From Methanoculleus formosensis (GTDB taxonomy: Archaea > Halobacteriota > Methanomicrobia > Methanomicrobiales > Methanoculleaceae), in assembly GCF_025384765.1 (NCBI RefSeq), contig NZ_VHLL01000002.1, positions 528,093-592,092 on the forward strand: a stretch of 64,000 bases of DNA, written 5' to 3'. A model generated the notes under the pieces. It saw nothing but the letters and a program-made list of their open reading frames with translations, was not told the DNA's origin and searched no databases. Below are positions 35,602 to 44,554 of the stretch, in pieces. The first letter of the stretch is position 1; every line of letters starts with the position of its first letter. Made by a program: the position numbers and the translations under genes.

Positions 35602-36203
35602 GTTTCTGGAACAGTGCAGTCGAGAAACTGGAGACGATCCTCGCGGACAGCGGATGCGAGGACGGCATCGTGACGCTCAGTGTGAACCACGACGCAGACG
35701 TCTGCCAGTACCCTAAAGGCGTCGCCATGGAGGGATGCTTTGGTGGGCGGATCGGGCAGTTCATCACGAGCGAACCGGTCCGGGCGAACACCCGGATCTC
35801 CTTTATGTTCGGTGCGCCGCTCGGCAACCAGAAGCAGCGAGGCGCGGCGGGCGCGATCATCAACACCGTCTCGGCGTTTCTCTGCCTGACACGGAGGCTC
35901 CGGCCCTGCACCCCCAACTCCTACGCCCCCTGTCTCGCGGAACTCTCCCGCGAGGTCGCCGGGAAACGGCTCTACCTTGTCGGCCCGATGCCGGTGCTCG
36001 AGCGGGCGCTTGCGCGGCAGCTCGTTGATACGCCGGACGCGGCCGATATCATCCTGGTCGCCGGGGACGGCATGACGAGCGATTCGGGGGTCGCCTGCAT
36101 CGACGAGTACCGGGAGAAGAAACGGATGATATTCCTCGGACCCTCGGCCGCCGGGGCCAGCGGCCTCCTCAGCCTCGAACACTGGTGCCCCTACGGACGA
36201 TGA
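35598..36203 (+). CDS. Conserved hypothetical protein (DUF364-like layout)
   Basis: 201 residues. The C-terminal half (ADIILVAGDGMTSDSGVACID, then KKRMIFLGPSAAG) resembles the end of DUF364 putative heavy-metal chelation proteins, where a Rossmann-like fold holds a GPS/T loop. The N-terminal half has Cys residues (CEDG, CQYP, GCFGG) and a Gly-rich turn GAPLGNQKQRGAAGAI. I cannot name the function. It ends the pcm-cyclase string and is followed by a T-run terminator. Confidence 0.7.
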   Translation: MSFWNSAVEKLETILADSGCEDGIVTLSVNHDADVCQYPKGVAMEGCFGGRIGQFITSEPVRANTRISFMFGAPLGNQKQRGAAGAIINTVSAFLCLTRRLRPCTPNSYAPCLAELSREVAGKRLYLVGPMPVLERALARQLVDTPDAADIILVAGDGMTSDSGVACIDEYREKKRMIFLGPSAAGASGLLSLEHWCPYGR

Positions 36204-36208
36204 ATACC

Positions 36209-36217
36209 TTTTTTTAG
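36209..36217 (+). terminator. Poly-T transcription terminator
   Basis: CTTTTTTTAG directly after the hypothetical gene stop. Runs of T end transcription in archaea. It separates the suf-pcm region from the glmM block. Confidence 0.5.
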
Positions 36218-36239
36218 GAAAGAAAGGATTATACAGGGT

Positions 36240-37496
36240 ATGCTTTTCGGTTCTTCCGGCATCCGGCAGGAGTTCGGCTCCGGGCTCGTCGATCTCGCGC
36301 TCCGCATCGGGGCGGTCACCGCAGCCGGGGCTACGACGATCGCCGTCGGCCGGGACACCCGCACGACCAGCGAATTGCTCGAGCACGCCGTCGTCTCCGG
36401 GATGCTCTCGGCCGGTGCAACCGTCTATTCCTGCGGGATCGCGCCCACGCCGACGGTCGCGCACGCTACACGGAACACGGACGCAGGGTGCATGATCACC
36501 GCCTCCCATAACCCCGAGTCCTACAACGGGGTCAAACTCCTCAACCCCGACGGGTCGTCGTTCACCCTCCGACAGCAGGCGGCGATCGAAGAGGCGCTCC
36601 GCGCCACACACTGGAGGACCTGGGACGAACAGGGGCACGTCTCCCCTATCGACGCGGTGGACGCGCATCGGGAGGCTATCCTCGATCAGGTCAGCCTCTC
36701 CCGCCCCGTCACCGTCGTCCTCGACTGCGGCAACGGTGCCGGGAGCGTCATCACCCCCGACCTCCTCGCCGCGGCCGGGGCGAGCGTGGTCGCCCTGAAC
36801 TGCAACGTCGCAGGCAGATTCGCCCGGCCGTCGGAACCGCTCGAAGCAAACCTCCCCTACATCGGCGAGATCGTCCGGCGGCGGAACGCCGCGTGCGCGG
36901 TGATTCACGACGGCGACGCCGACCGGATGATGGCGTTCGACGAGCGCGGCCGCTACATCGACGGCGACCACCTCCTCATGCTCTTTGCGAAATATCTCGA
37001 CAAAAAACGCGTCGTCACCACCGTCGACGCCTCGATGGCGATCGAAGAGATCGCTGAGGTCCGCCGCACGCCGGTCGGCGACAGTTTCGTCTCCGAAGAG
37101 CTCCTCTCCTGGGGGGACTTCGGCGGCGAGGCGTCGGGAAGCTGGATCTTTCCGGGGCACTCCTACTGCCCGGACGGGATCTACGCCGCGGCCCTCCTCT
37201 GCGAGATCGCGTCGGAATGGTCGATCGCCGAGGAACTCGACCGGATGCCCCGCTACACTCTTCTGCGGGAGGCATACCGGGTCGGCGCCCCGCGGGAGAT
37301 CATGGCGGCGATGGGAGCGAGTGAGCCGACCCACGGCGTCCGGTTCGAGGATGAAGACGGCTGGTACCTGATCCGGGCAAGCGGCACCGAACCGAAGGTC
37401 CGGATCACGGCCGAGGGAAGAACACCCGCAAAGGCGAAAGCGATGCTTGAAGCGGGGCATGCCGCCCTTGAGAAGGCAAAACATACTCTGGAGTAA
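36240..37496 (+). CDS. glmM: Phosphoglucosamine mutase
   Basis: 418 residues. The catalytic serine is in TASHNPESYNG (Ser about 89), the metal loop in DGDADRM (about 219-225), and the phosphate-binding loop in RASGTEPKVRI near the C-terminus. It interconverts glucosamine-6-phosphate and -1-phosphate. It begins the amino-sugar/N-glycan block: the next gene starts 3 nt downstream. Archaeal GlmM and phosphomannomutase are alike, so specificity is inferred from glmU and glmS neighbours. Confidence 0.92.
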   Translation: MLFGSSGIRQEFGSGLVDLALRIGAVTAAGATTIAVGRDTRTTSELLEHAVVSGMLSAGATVYSCGIAPTPTVAHATRNTDAGCMITASHNPESYNGVKLLNPDGSSFTLRQQAAIEEALRATHWRTWDEQGHVSPIDAVDAHREAILDQVSLSRPVTVVLDCGNGAGSVITPDLLAAAGASVVALNCNVAGRFARPSEPLEANLPYIGEIVRRRNAACAVIHDGDADRMMAFDERGRYIDGDHLLMLFAKYLDKKRVVTTVDASMAIEEIAEVRRTPVGDSFVSEELLSWGDFGGEASGSWIFPGHSYCPDGIYAAALLCEIASEWSIAEELDRMPRYTLLREAYRVGAPREIMAAMGASEPTHGVRFEDEDGWYLIRASGTEPKVRITAEGRTPAKAKAMLEAGHAALEKAKHTLE

Positions 37497-37499
37497 GAT

Positions 37500-38732
37500 A
37501 TGCAGTGTGTCGTACTGGCAGCAGGAGAGGGGAAACGGATGCGTCCCCTGACCGCCCGGCGCCCGAAGGTGATGCTTCCGATCGCGAACCGCCCGATGAT
37601 GGAGCACCTGGTCGTCGCGGCCCGCGATGCAGGAATCACCGACTTCATCTTCGTCGTCGGCTACTTTGAACGCGAGATCCGGAACCACTTCGGGGACGGG
37701 AGCAGCCTTGGCGTGAAGATCACCTACGTGACCCAGCGCCACCAGCTCGGCACCGCCGACGCCCTGCGGGTGACGGCGGGGATGATCGACGGCCGTTTCC
37801 TCCTCTTGAACGGGGACATGATCCTCAAATCCGAAGATATCAAGAAACTCTGTCGGATGGACGCTCCGTGCGTCGGGATCCACGAGACCGACCACCCGCA
37901 GGACTACGGCGTGGTGACCGTGGAAGGCAGCCGCATCACCGGCCTCGAGGAGAAGTCCGAGGAGCCGAAGAGCAACCTGATCAACGCGGGCGCCTACCTC
38001 TTCGACCCCGGCATCTTCGACCTTCTTTCAGGCATCAAGGTCTCGGGCCGGGGTGAGTTCGAGCTGACCGACGCACTCGATACCTATATCCGGGAGGGGA
38101 CGCTCAGGGCATACCCGCTCGCCTACTGGCTCGATGTGGGGCAGCCGTGGGATCTCCTCGACGCAAACGAGGGTCTTCTCGCCTCGATCCGCGAACGGCA
38201 CGGCATCGTCGAGGACGGATGCACCGCTAAAGACGGATGCATCATCGAGGACGGATGCACCGTCCCGGGGACGGTCAGCATAGGGAAAGGGACGGTTATC
38301 CGGGCCGGAACCTATATCGAGGGCTCCTGCGTCATCGGCGAGAACTGCGTCATCGGCCCCCACGCCTATATCCGGGGCTCCACCGCCATCGGGGACAACT
38401 GCCACATCGGGCACGCGACCGAGCTCAAGAACTCCATCATCATGCCGGGGACGAAGATCCCGCACTTCAACTACGTCGGCGACAGTATCGTCGGGAGCAA
38501 CTGCAACTTCGGCGCAGGGACGAAGGTCGCGAACCTCAGGCACGACAACAGGGCGGTGAAGGTCTGCGGGAAGAGCACCGGGCGGAGGAAGTTCGGCGCC
38601 ATCATCGGCGACGACGTCCTCTTCGGGATCAACTGCTCGGTCAACGTCGGGAGCCTCATCGGCAGCGGCACCCGGGTGGCCCCTCACTCCTTCGTTGAAG
38701 GATGCATCGAGGAGAACTCAATCATCAGGTGA
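37500..38732 (+). CDS. glmU: Bifunctional GlmU-like UDP-GlcNAc pyrophosphorylase/acetyltransferase
   Basis: 410 residues. The N-terminal nucleotidyltransferase (about 1-225) starts AAGEGKRMRPLTARRPKVMLPI; the C-terminal left-handed beta helix has hexapeptide repeats from about 240. The acetyltransferase site motif is intact: KIPHFNYVGDSIVGSNCNFGAGT, with the family catalytic His. So it should acetylate glucosamine-1-phosphate and add UMP, making UDP-GlcNAc. Its stop overlaps the next gene's ribosome-binding region. Confidence 0.92.
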   Translation: MQCVVLAAGEGKRMRPLTARRPKVMLPIANRPMMEHLVVAARDAGITDFIFVVGYFEREIRNHFGDGSSLGVKITYVTQRHQLGTADALRVTAGMIDGRFLLLNGDMILKSEDIKKLCRMDAPCVGIHETDHPQDYGVVTVEGSRITGLEEKSEEPKSNLINAGAYLFDPGIFDLLSGIKVSGRGEFELTDALDTYIREGTLRAYPLAYWLDVGQPWDLLDANEGLLASIRERHGIVEDGCTAKDGCIIEDGCTVPGTVSIGKGTVIRAGTYIEGSCVIGENCVIGPHAYIRGSTAIGDNCHIGHATELKNSIIMPGTKIPHFNYVGDSIVGSNCNFGAGTKVANLRHDNRAVKVCGKSTGRRKFGAIIGDDVLFGINCSVNVGSLIGSGTRVAPHSFVEGCIEENSIIR

Positions 38733-38736
38733 TATG

Positions 38737-39888
38737 ATGCAGGCAGTCATTCTGGCAGCGGGAGAAGGGAGCCGTCTGCGGCCGCTGACGAGGAGCAAGC
38801 CGAAAGCCATGCTCCCGGTCGCGAACCGGCCGATCATCGATTACGTCATCGAAGCCCTCCTCGAGAACGGGATTCGTGACATCGTGGTGGTGGTCGGCTA
38901 CCGCAAAGAGGATGTCATCCGGCACCTCAACAAACTCGACGCCCCGATCCAGGTCGCCGTGCAGGAGCGGCAACTCGGGACAGCGGATGCCCTCCGGGCG
39001 GCCCAGGCCGAGATCACGGACGATTTCCTCGTCCTCCCCGGCGACAACTACATCAACGCCGAATCGATCGCCCGGATCAAGGAGGAGAGAAACGCCGTGC
39101 TCGTCGCCGAACACCCGAACCCCTCGAACTTCGGGGTCGTGGTGATCCGGAACGGCATCGTCCGCGAGATCATCGAGAAGCCCGAGGACGCCCCGACGTT
39201 CACGGTATCGACCGGTATCTACTCCTTCACCCCCGACGTCTTCTCCTACCTCCAGACGAACGAGATCCCCGACGCCCTCTCCGCCATGATCGCGTCGGGC
39301 CGGCGGATACGGGCGATCCCGGCAGACGACTGGCAGGACGCCGTCTACCCCTGGGACCTCCTGAAACTGAACAGCCGGATGCTCCGGGGGATCAAACCCG
39401 AGATCGCCGGGACGGTCGACGCATCTGTCATCCGCCGGGGCGCCGTGCGTATCGGTGCCGGGACGACGATCGGCCCCAATACCGTCATCTACGGCCCCGT
39501 CACCATCGGGAGCAACTGCAACATCGGCCCGAACACCGTGATCATGCCCGATACGAGCATCGGCGACCGTGTGGTGCTCGAACCATTCACCTACGTCGCC
39601 GACTCGCTCATCATGAACGACGTCACGATCGGGTCGCATTCACGGATCGTCTCGGCGGTCTTCGGCCAGGGGTGCATCCTCGCCGACCATACCACCACCT
39701 ACCCCTCCGCGAGTTTCATCGAGGTCGGTGACCGTGTTCAGAAGGAGGAGTTCGGCGCAGTCCTCGGTGAGGGGGTCCGCGCGGCACCATTCACAACGTT
39801 TAAGAACTGCATAGCCGGTAACAATGTCACCGTCGGTGAGCAAAAGACAGTAGTCGGAGTCATCGAGGACGGCACGCGGGTGATGTAG
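38737..39888 (+). CDS. Second sugar-1-phosphate nucleotidyltransferase, GlmU paralogue
   Basis: 383 residues, same architecture as the preceding gene and clearly a tandem paralogue (AAGEGSRLRPLTRSKPKAMLPVANRP). It lacks the HFNYVGDS acetyltransferase motif; the beta helix instead reads ADSLIMNDVTIGSHSRIVSAVFGQG. So it is probably only a nucleotidyltransferase (UDP- or dTDP-sugar), with a structural C-terminal helix. Two ATGs are adjacent; 38737 has the better distance to AGGTGA. The stop precedes glmS directly. Confidence 0.9.
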   Translation: MQAVILAAGEGSRLRPLTRSKPKAMLPVANRPIIDYVIEALLENGIRDIVVVVGYRKEDVIRHLNKLDAPIQVAVQERQLGTADALRAAQAEITDDFLVLPGDNYINAESIARIKEERNAVLVAEHPNPSNFGVVVIRNGIVREIIEKPEDAPTFTVSTGIYSFTPDVFSYLQTNEIPDALSAMIASGRRIRAIPADDWQDAVYPWDLLKLNSRMLRGIKPEIAGTVDASVIRRGAVRIGAGTTIGPNTVIYGPVTIGSNCNIGPNTVIMPDTSIGDRVVLEPFTYVADSLIMNDVTIGSHSRIVSAVFGQGCILADHTTTYPSASFIEVGDRVQKEEFGAVLGEGVRAAPFTTFKNCIAGNNVTVGEQKTVVGVIEDGTRVM

Positions 39889-41631
39889 ATGTGCGGGATC
39901 GTCGGCTATATCGGGAGACGGGAGGCAACGCCCGTCCTGATCCAGGGGTTGAAGCGGCTCGAGTACCGGGGCTACGACTCCTTCGGGCTCGCGACGGTCG
40001 GGAGTGCGGTCGAGGTCTACAAGAAGAACGGCCGCATCTCGGACGGCGAGGCCGGAGCTGCCCATCTCACTGGATCCACCGGGATCGGGCACACCCGGTG
40101 GGCCACCCACGGCGAGCCGAACGACCTCAACGCCCACCCGCACACCGACTGCTCGGGAAGGATCGCCGTGGTGCACAACGGGGTCATCGAGAACTACGCC
40201 GAACTGAAACGGCAGCTTGAAGAGCGCGGCCATGCGTTCCGGTCGGAGACCGACACCGAGGTGATCGCCCATCTCATCGAGGAGCATTACGACAGCGATC
40301 TCCTCGCGGCGGTCAACGCGACCCTCCCCCTGCTCCGGGGTTCGTATGCCGTCCTCGTGATCGCGGAGGACACCCAGCAAATCGTCGCCGCCCGCGATGC
40401 GAGCCCTCTCGTCCTCGGCGTCGGGGATGCCGAGATCTTTGCCGCCTCGGATATGACGCCGCTCCTCGAGTACACCGAACGCGTCATCTTCCTCGAAGAC
40501 GGCGACGTCGCCGATCTCACGCCCGGCGGCCACTACACCATCTACCACGACGGTCAGGCGGTGGAGCGCCCGATCGAACTGATCAACTGGTGCGTCGAGG
40601 ATACCCGGAAGGGCGGGTTCGCCCATTACATGTTAAAGGAGATCTACGAGCAGCCCCAGTCCTTCTACGAGACGATCAGGGCGGGCATCGACGACCGCGC
40701 GCGGCAGATGATCCGGGAGGCCGACGAGATCACCCTGGTCGCGTGCGGGACGTCCTACCACACCGCCCTGGTCTTCAAGTACCTGGCCGAACCGCTCTGC
40801 GGCATACCGGTGCGGGTCGAGGTGGGGTCGGAGTTCAAGTACTTCACCCCGCCGCTCCACGGCCTCGTGATCGCGGTCTCGCAGTCGGGGGAGACAGCGG
40901 ACACGATCGCCGCCCTGAAGATGGCGAAAGCCCGCAACTGCCCGACGCTCGCCATCACCAATATGCAGGGGAGCACGGTCACCCGGGTTGCGGACGAGAC
41001 CTTCCTGATGCGGGCCGGCCCCGAGATCGGTGTCGCCGCGACCAAGTCCTACACGGCGCAGCTTGCGGCGCTGATGCAGATCGTCAACCTCCGGTGCGAG
41101 GGGGCGTATGACGATGCCCTCTCGCACGCGCACCTGGCCATCGGCGACGTCCTCCTCCAGGACATCCACGAGGCGGTCGCCCTCTGCGCGAAGGCCGAAC
41201 ACGTTTTCTTCGTGGGAAGGGGAGCGTTCTACCCGGTCTCGATGGAAGGCGCCCTGAAGATGAAGGAGATCAGTTACATCCACGCCGAGGGGTATGCGGC
41301 GGGGGAACTCAAACACGGGCCGTTCGCCCTCCTCACGGAGGAGACGCCGGTCGTCGCCGTCTGCACCCCGGGCCCGACCTACGGTGTAATGGCATCGAAC
41401 ATCAAGGAGATGAAGGCAAGGAGAGCCCCGGTCATCGCCCTCGGGGTTGCCGGGGATACGGAACTCGCCGAGATCGTGGACATCTTCATCCCCATTCCAA
41501 ACACACACCATCTGGTGCAGGTGCTGACCGCGTCGGTCGTCCTGCAGCTGCTCGCCTACCACACCGCCTGTGCGCTGCAACGAGACGTCGACAAACCACG
41601 GAACCTGGCAAAGAGCGTGACGGTTGAATGA
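39889..41631 (+). CDS. glmS: Glucosamine-6-phosphate synthase
   Basis: 580 residues. The nucleophile Cys is residue 2 (MCGIVGYIG). The glutaminase domain spans about 1-220. Two SIS domains follow (about 265-400 and 430-575), holding [14 protein letters not shown] and the C-terminal [13 protein letters not shown], a strict family ending. It makes glucosamine-6-phosphate from fructose-6-phosphate and glutamine, completing glmS-glmM-glmU for UDP-GlcNAc. The start ATG follows the previous stop with no gap; the stop overlaps the next gene. Confidence 0.98.
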   Translation: MCGIVGYIGRREATPVLIQGLKRLEYRGYDSFGLATVGSAVEVYKKNGRISDGEAGAAHLTGSTGIGHTRWATHGEPNDLNAHPHTDCSGRIAVVHNGVIENYAELKRQLEERGHAFRSETDTEVIAHLIEEHYDSDLLAAVNATLPLLRGSYAVLVIAEDTQQIVAARDASPLVLGVGDAEIFAASDMTPLLEYTERVIFLEDGDVADLTPGGHYTIYHDGQAVERPIELINWCVEDTRKGGFAHYMLKEIYEQPQSFYETIRAGIDDRARQMIREADEITLVACGTSYHTALVFKYLAEPLCGIPVRVEVGSEFKYFTPPLHGLVIAVSQSGETADTIAALKMAKARNCPTLAITNMQGSTVTRVADETFLMRAGPEIGVAATKSYTAQLAALMQIVNLRCEGAYDDALSHAHLAIGDVLLQDIHEAVALCAKAEHVFFVGRGAFYPVSMEGALKMKEISYIHAEGYAAGELKHGPFALLTEETPVVAVCTPGPTYGVMASNIKEMKARRAPVIALGVAGDTELAEIVDIFIPIPNTHHLVQVLTASVVLQLLAYHTACALQRDVDKPRNLAKSVTVE

Positions 41632-42227
41632 TAGAGTATGGACGTAACGCCCTCGGCGAAGGGGCGACGATATTCGAGCCGGTGACCGTCGGGTTTCCCT
41701 CCCGCGACCGGATGGGAGAGAGCGACTACCCCGGCACCACCATCGGGAGGGACGCCGTCCTCCGGTCGGGCACGATCATCTACTGCGACGTCGTGATCGG
41801 CGATGCCTTCCAGACCGGGCACAACGTGTTGATCCGCGAGAAGACGACCATCGGGAACCGCGTCGCGATCGGGACGGCGGCGGTGATCGAGGGCGACTGC
41901 ACGATCGGCGACGATGTCCGGCTCCAGAGCCTGGTCTACATCCCCACCGGCGCCCGTATCGGCGACCGGGTCTTTGTCGGCCCGAACGCCGTGCTGACGA
42001 ACGACCGCTACCCGCCCGGCCCGCACGAGTCGCTCCGGGGCCCGGTGATCGAGGACGACGCCGTCATCGGTGCGAACGCAACCATCCTCCCCGGCGTCAC
42101 TGTCGGTGCCGGCGCGTTCGTCGCCGCGGGCGCGGTGGTGACGAAGGACGTCCCGCCGGGGATGCTCGCGGTGGGCGCGCCGGCGCGGTTCCGGCCGCTC
42201 CCCCCTGATGCGAGGCGGTGCCGATGA
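41628..42227 (+). CDS. Left-handed beta-helix acetyltransferase, WbpD-like
   Basis: 199 residues of hexapeptide repeats (for example [22 protein letters not shown] and [43 protein letters not shown]), the typical trimeric acyltransferase of WbpD or related enzymes. With the neighbouring DegT aminotransferase it would acetylate a 3-amino sugar, as in UDP-GlcNAc3NAcA synthesis known in bacteria and in methanogen N-glycans. The sugar dehydrogenase and oxidase steps of that pathway are not in the window. Confidence 0.85.
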   Translation: MIEYGRNALGEGATIFEPVTVGFPSRDRMGESDYPGTTIGRDAVLRSGTIIYCDVVIGDAFQTGHNVLIREKTTIGNRVAIGTAAVIEGDCTIGDDVRLQSLVYIPTGARIGDRVFVGPNAVLTNDRYPPGPHESLRGPVIEDDAVIGANATILPGVTVGAGAFVAAGAVVTKDVPPGMLAVGAPARFRPLPPDARRCR

Positions 42228-43315
42228 AGATCCCCGTCGCACGGCCGTTCGTCGGCGAGGAGGAGATCGCGGCCGTTGCCGACGTGATGCGGTCGGGGAT
42301 GCTCGCCCAGGGCTCGGTCGTCACGGAGTTCGAGTCCCGGTTCGCGGACTACTGCGGCGCCGCCCACGCCGTCGGCGTCAACTCGGGGACGGCGGCGCTC
42401 CATGCGGCGCTGCTTGCTGCAGGCATCGGGCCGGGAGACTCGGTGATCGTCCCGGCGTTCACGTTCTTTGCGACGGCCTCGAGCGTCTCGATGTGCGGGG
42501 CGACGCCGCTCTTTGCGGACGTCGATCCGGAGACGTTCAACATCGATTCCGACTCGGTCGCGGCCCTCATCCGGCCCGAGACCCGGGCGGTCATCGGCGT
42601 CCACCTCTTCGGGCAGCCGTTCGGTGTCGCTGCCGTCCGCGAGGTCTGCGACGACCATAACCTCATCCTCATCGAGGACGCGGCCCAGGCGCACGGCGCG
42701 GAATACCACGGGAAGCGGGCGGGGAGCCTCGCCGACCTCGGCTGCTTCTCGTTCTACCCCACGAAGAACATGACCACCAGCGAGGGCGGCATGGTCACGA
42801 CCAACGACGACGCCCTCGCGGAGAGAGTCCGGCTCCTCATCAACCACGGCCAGAGCAGGAAGTACCTCCACACGGCTATCGGCTACAACTACCGGATGAC
42901 GAACATCGACGCCGCGATCGGCCTCGTGCAGCTCGGGCGGCTCGAGGGGTTCAACGAGCGCCGGATTCATAACGCCCGCTACCTCGACCGCCACCTCGCG
43001 GGGACGGGGCTTGTCACGCCCAATCTCGCGCCGGACGTCCGGCACGTCTACCACCAGTACGTCGTGAAGGTTCCCGGCGATTACCCGCTCTCAAGGGATG
43101 CGTTCATGAGCGCCCTCGCGGATAAGGGGGTCGGGACCGCCGTCCACTACCCCATCCCCGTCAACCGGCAGCCCGTCTATGAGAACACGCACGCCTCCTG
43201 CCCGGTATCGGACGAACTCGCGGCATCGGTCGTGAGCCTGCCCGTCCACCCGGCGGTGACGGACGAGGAACTGGCGTATATCTGCGATACGGTGCGGGAA
43301 CTCCGGGCTGCATAA
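42224..43315 (+). CDS. DegT/DnrJ/EryC1/StrS-family sugar aminotransferase
   Basis: 363 residues. The PLP lysine is in [13 protein letters not shown] (Lys about 181); [28 protein letters not shown] and [12 protein letters not shown] are family blocks. These enzymes transaminate nucleotide-linked keto sugars. The start is ATG 42224, overlapping the previous stop (ATGA). Paired with a WbpD-like acetyltransferase, it most likely makes a 3-acetamido sugar for the N-glycan. Confidence 0.93.
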   Translation: MKIPVARPFVGEEEIAAVADVMRSGMLAQGSVVTEFESRFADYCGAAHAVGVNSGTAALHAALLAAGIGPGDSVIVPAFTFFATASSVSMCGATPLFADVDPETFNIDSDSVAALIRPETRAVIGVHLFGQPFGVAAVREVCDDHNLILIEDAAQAHGAEYHGKRAGSLADLGCFSFYPTKNMTTSEGGMVTTNDDALAERVRLLINHGQSRKYLHTAIGYNYRMTNIDAAIGLVQLGRLEGFNERRIHNARYLDRHLAGTGLVTPNLAPDVRHVYHQYVVKVPGDYPLSRDAFMSALADKGVGTAVHYPIPVNRQPVYENTHASCPVSDELAASVVSLPVHPAVTDEELAYICDTVRELRAA

Positions 43316-43327
43316 CTTACAACGACA

Positions 43328-44470
43328 ATGAAGATCCTCCTAGTCTCCACCCAGGACTACATCCACCACCCGATCCCGTCCCGGCACCACAACATATTCG
43401 AGGAACTCGCCACCCGACACGAGGTTCACGTGCCGCACTTCCACGTCAGCCGGGGCAAGGAGCGGGAGACCAGGCTCCACGTCCACGAGGCGACACAGTT
43501 TGCCGTCGAGAGCCCGTTCCTCCACTACACCCTGAACGCACCCTGCCACTACCGGGTCATCAGCGAGATCATCCGCGACCACGAGATCGACGTCGTCGTC
43601 GGGGCTCACGTCCTCGCGGGGACGGCGATGGTCCGGGCGGCGAAGAAGTCCGGCATCCCGGTGGTCTTCGACCTGAAAGACTGGTTTCCCGACTCCGCCG
43701 CCGCCTATTACAGGAACCTTGCCGTCAAGTGGCTGCTCCAAAAAGGCGTCCTCGCTATCACCCGCTACAACCTCGACCACAGTGACGTCGTCACGACGGT
43801 CTCGCCGGGGCTCGTCGAGAAACTCAGGGGGTATGGCTACGAAGCCGAACTGATCACGAACGGCGTCGACACCGACCTCTTCCGCCCGATGGGCGGGGGG
43901 GCGATGCGGGCAAACCTCGGAATTTCGCCCGATGCCTTCGTTCTCGGGTTTGCAGGGGCAGTCGAGCGGTGGTATGCTCTCGATGAGGTGATCCGGGCAC
44001 TCCCGGAGATCCTGAAGAGACACCCGAACGCCGAACTCCTGATCGTCGGCGGTTCGCTCTTCACCGGCTACCTGGACGAACTGCAGGCGCTCGCGGCCAA
44101 ACTCGGGGTCGCTGGCCGGGTGCACTTCACCGGCGCCGTCGACTACCGCGACCTCCCCGGCTACATCGCGCCGATGGACCTCTGCCTCATCCCGCTCTCC
44201 CCGCCCCAGTGGGTTGATATCGCGCTCCCGAACAAGTACTTCGAGTACTCGGCCTGCGGAAAACCGATCCTCTCGACCCCCATCCCCGATATGCTCCGGA
44301 TGGGCGGCGACCATATCGCCGTCTACCGGGATAAGGCTGAGTTCCTGGAGCGGGTCGACGAACTGGCACTCGCCCCGGGGTGTACCCGCCCCGGGATCGA
44401 GGAGCACAGTTGGAAGAGGAAGGCGGAGGCGTTCGAGAGAATCTTCGAGCGGGTGACGGGAACACGCTGA
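43328..44470 (+). CDS. Glycosyltransferase, GT4-like
   Basis: 380 residues with a GT-B layout. N-terminal Rossmann half (VSTQDYIHHPIPSRHHN, then KKSGIPVVFDLKDWFPDSA); C-terminal half from about 200, with NGVDTDLFRP and LGFAGAVERWYALDEVIRALPEILKRHPNAELLIVGG. The E-x7-E-type acidic motif appears near IALPNKYFEYSACGKPI. It probably adds a sugar to the lipid-linked glycan used by AglB. No membrane helix. It closes the operon before a poly-T stretch. Confidence 0.9.
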   Translation: MKILLVSTQDYIHHPIPSRHHNIFEELATRHEVHVPHFHVSRGKERETRLHVHEATQFAVESPFLHYTLNAPCHYRVISEIIRDHEIDVVVGAHVLAGTAMVRAAKKSGIPVVFDLKDWFPDSAAAYYRNLAVKWLLQKGVLAITRYNLDHSDVVTTVSPGLVEKLRGYGYEAELITNGVDTDLFRPMGGGAMRANLGISPDAFVLGFAGAVERWYALDEVIRALPEILKRHPNAELLIVGGSLFTGYLDELQALAAKLGVAGRVHFTGAVDYRDLPGYIAPMDLCLIPLSPPQWVDIALPNKYFEYSACGKPILSTPIPDMLRMGGDHIAVYRDKAEFLERVDELALAPGCTRPGIEEHSWKRKAEAFERIFERVTGTR

Positions 44471-44476
44471 AATTTA

Positions 44477-44486
44477 CTCTTTTTTC
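44477..44486 (+). terminator. Poly-T terminator before aglB
   Basis: CTCTTTTTTCC just after the glycosyltransferase stop; aglB then has its own likely promoter (GGTTATTAATGG near 44505) and an AAGGAG ribosome-binding site. Confidence 0.45.
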
Positions 44487-44554
44487 CGGCGCCGCGGATA
44501 CGCCAAGGTTATTAATGGTTCGAAGGGAAACAGATTCTTAACAAGGAGTGTCCG

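Noticed and set aside
35511..37895. 794-codon minus-strand frame
   Set aside because: Covers glmM, the hypothetical gene and part of glmU in antisense; no family signature.
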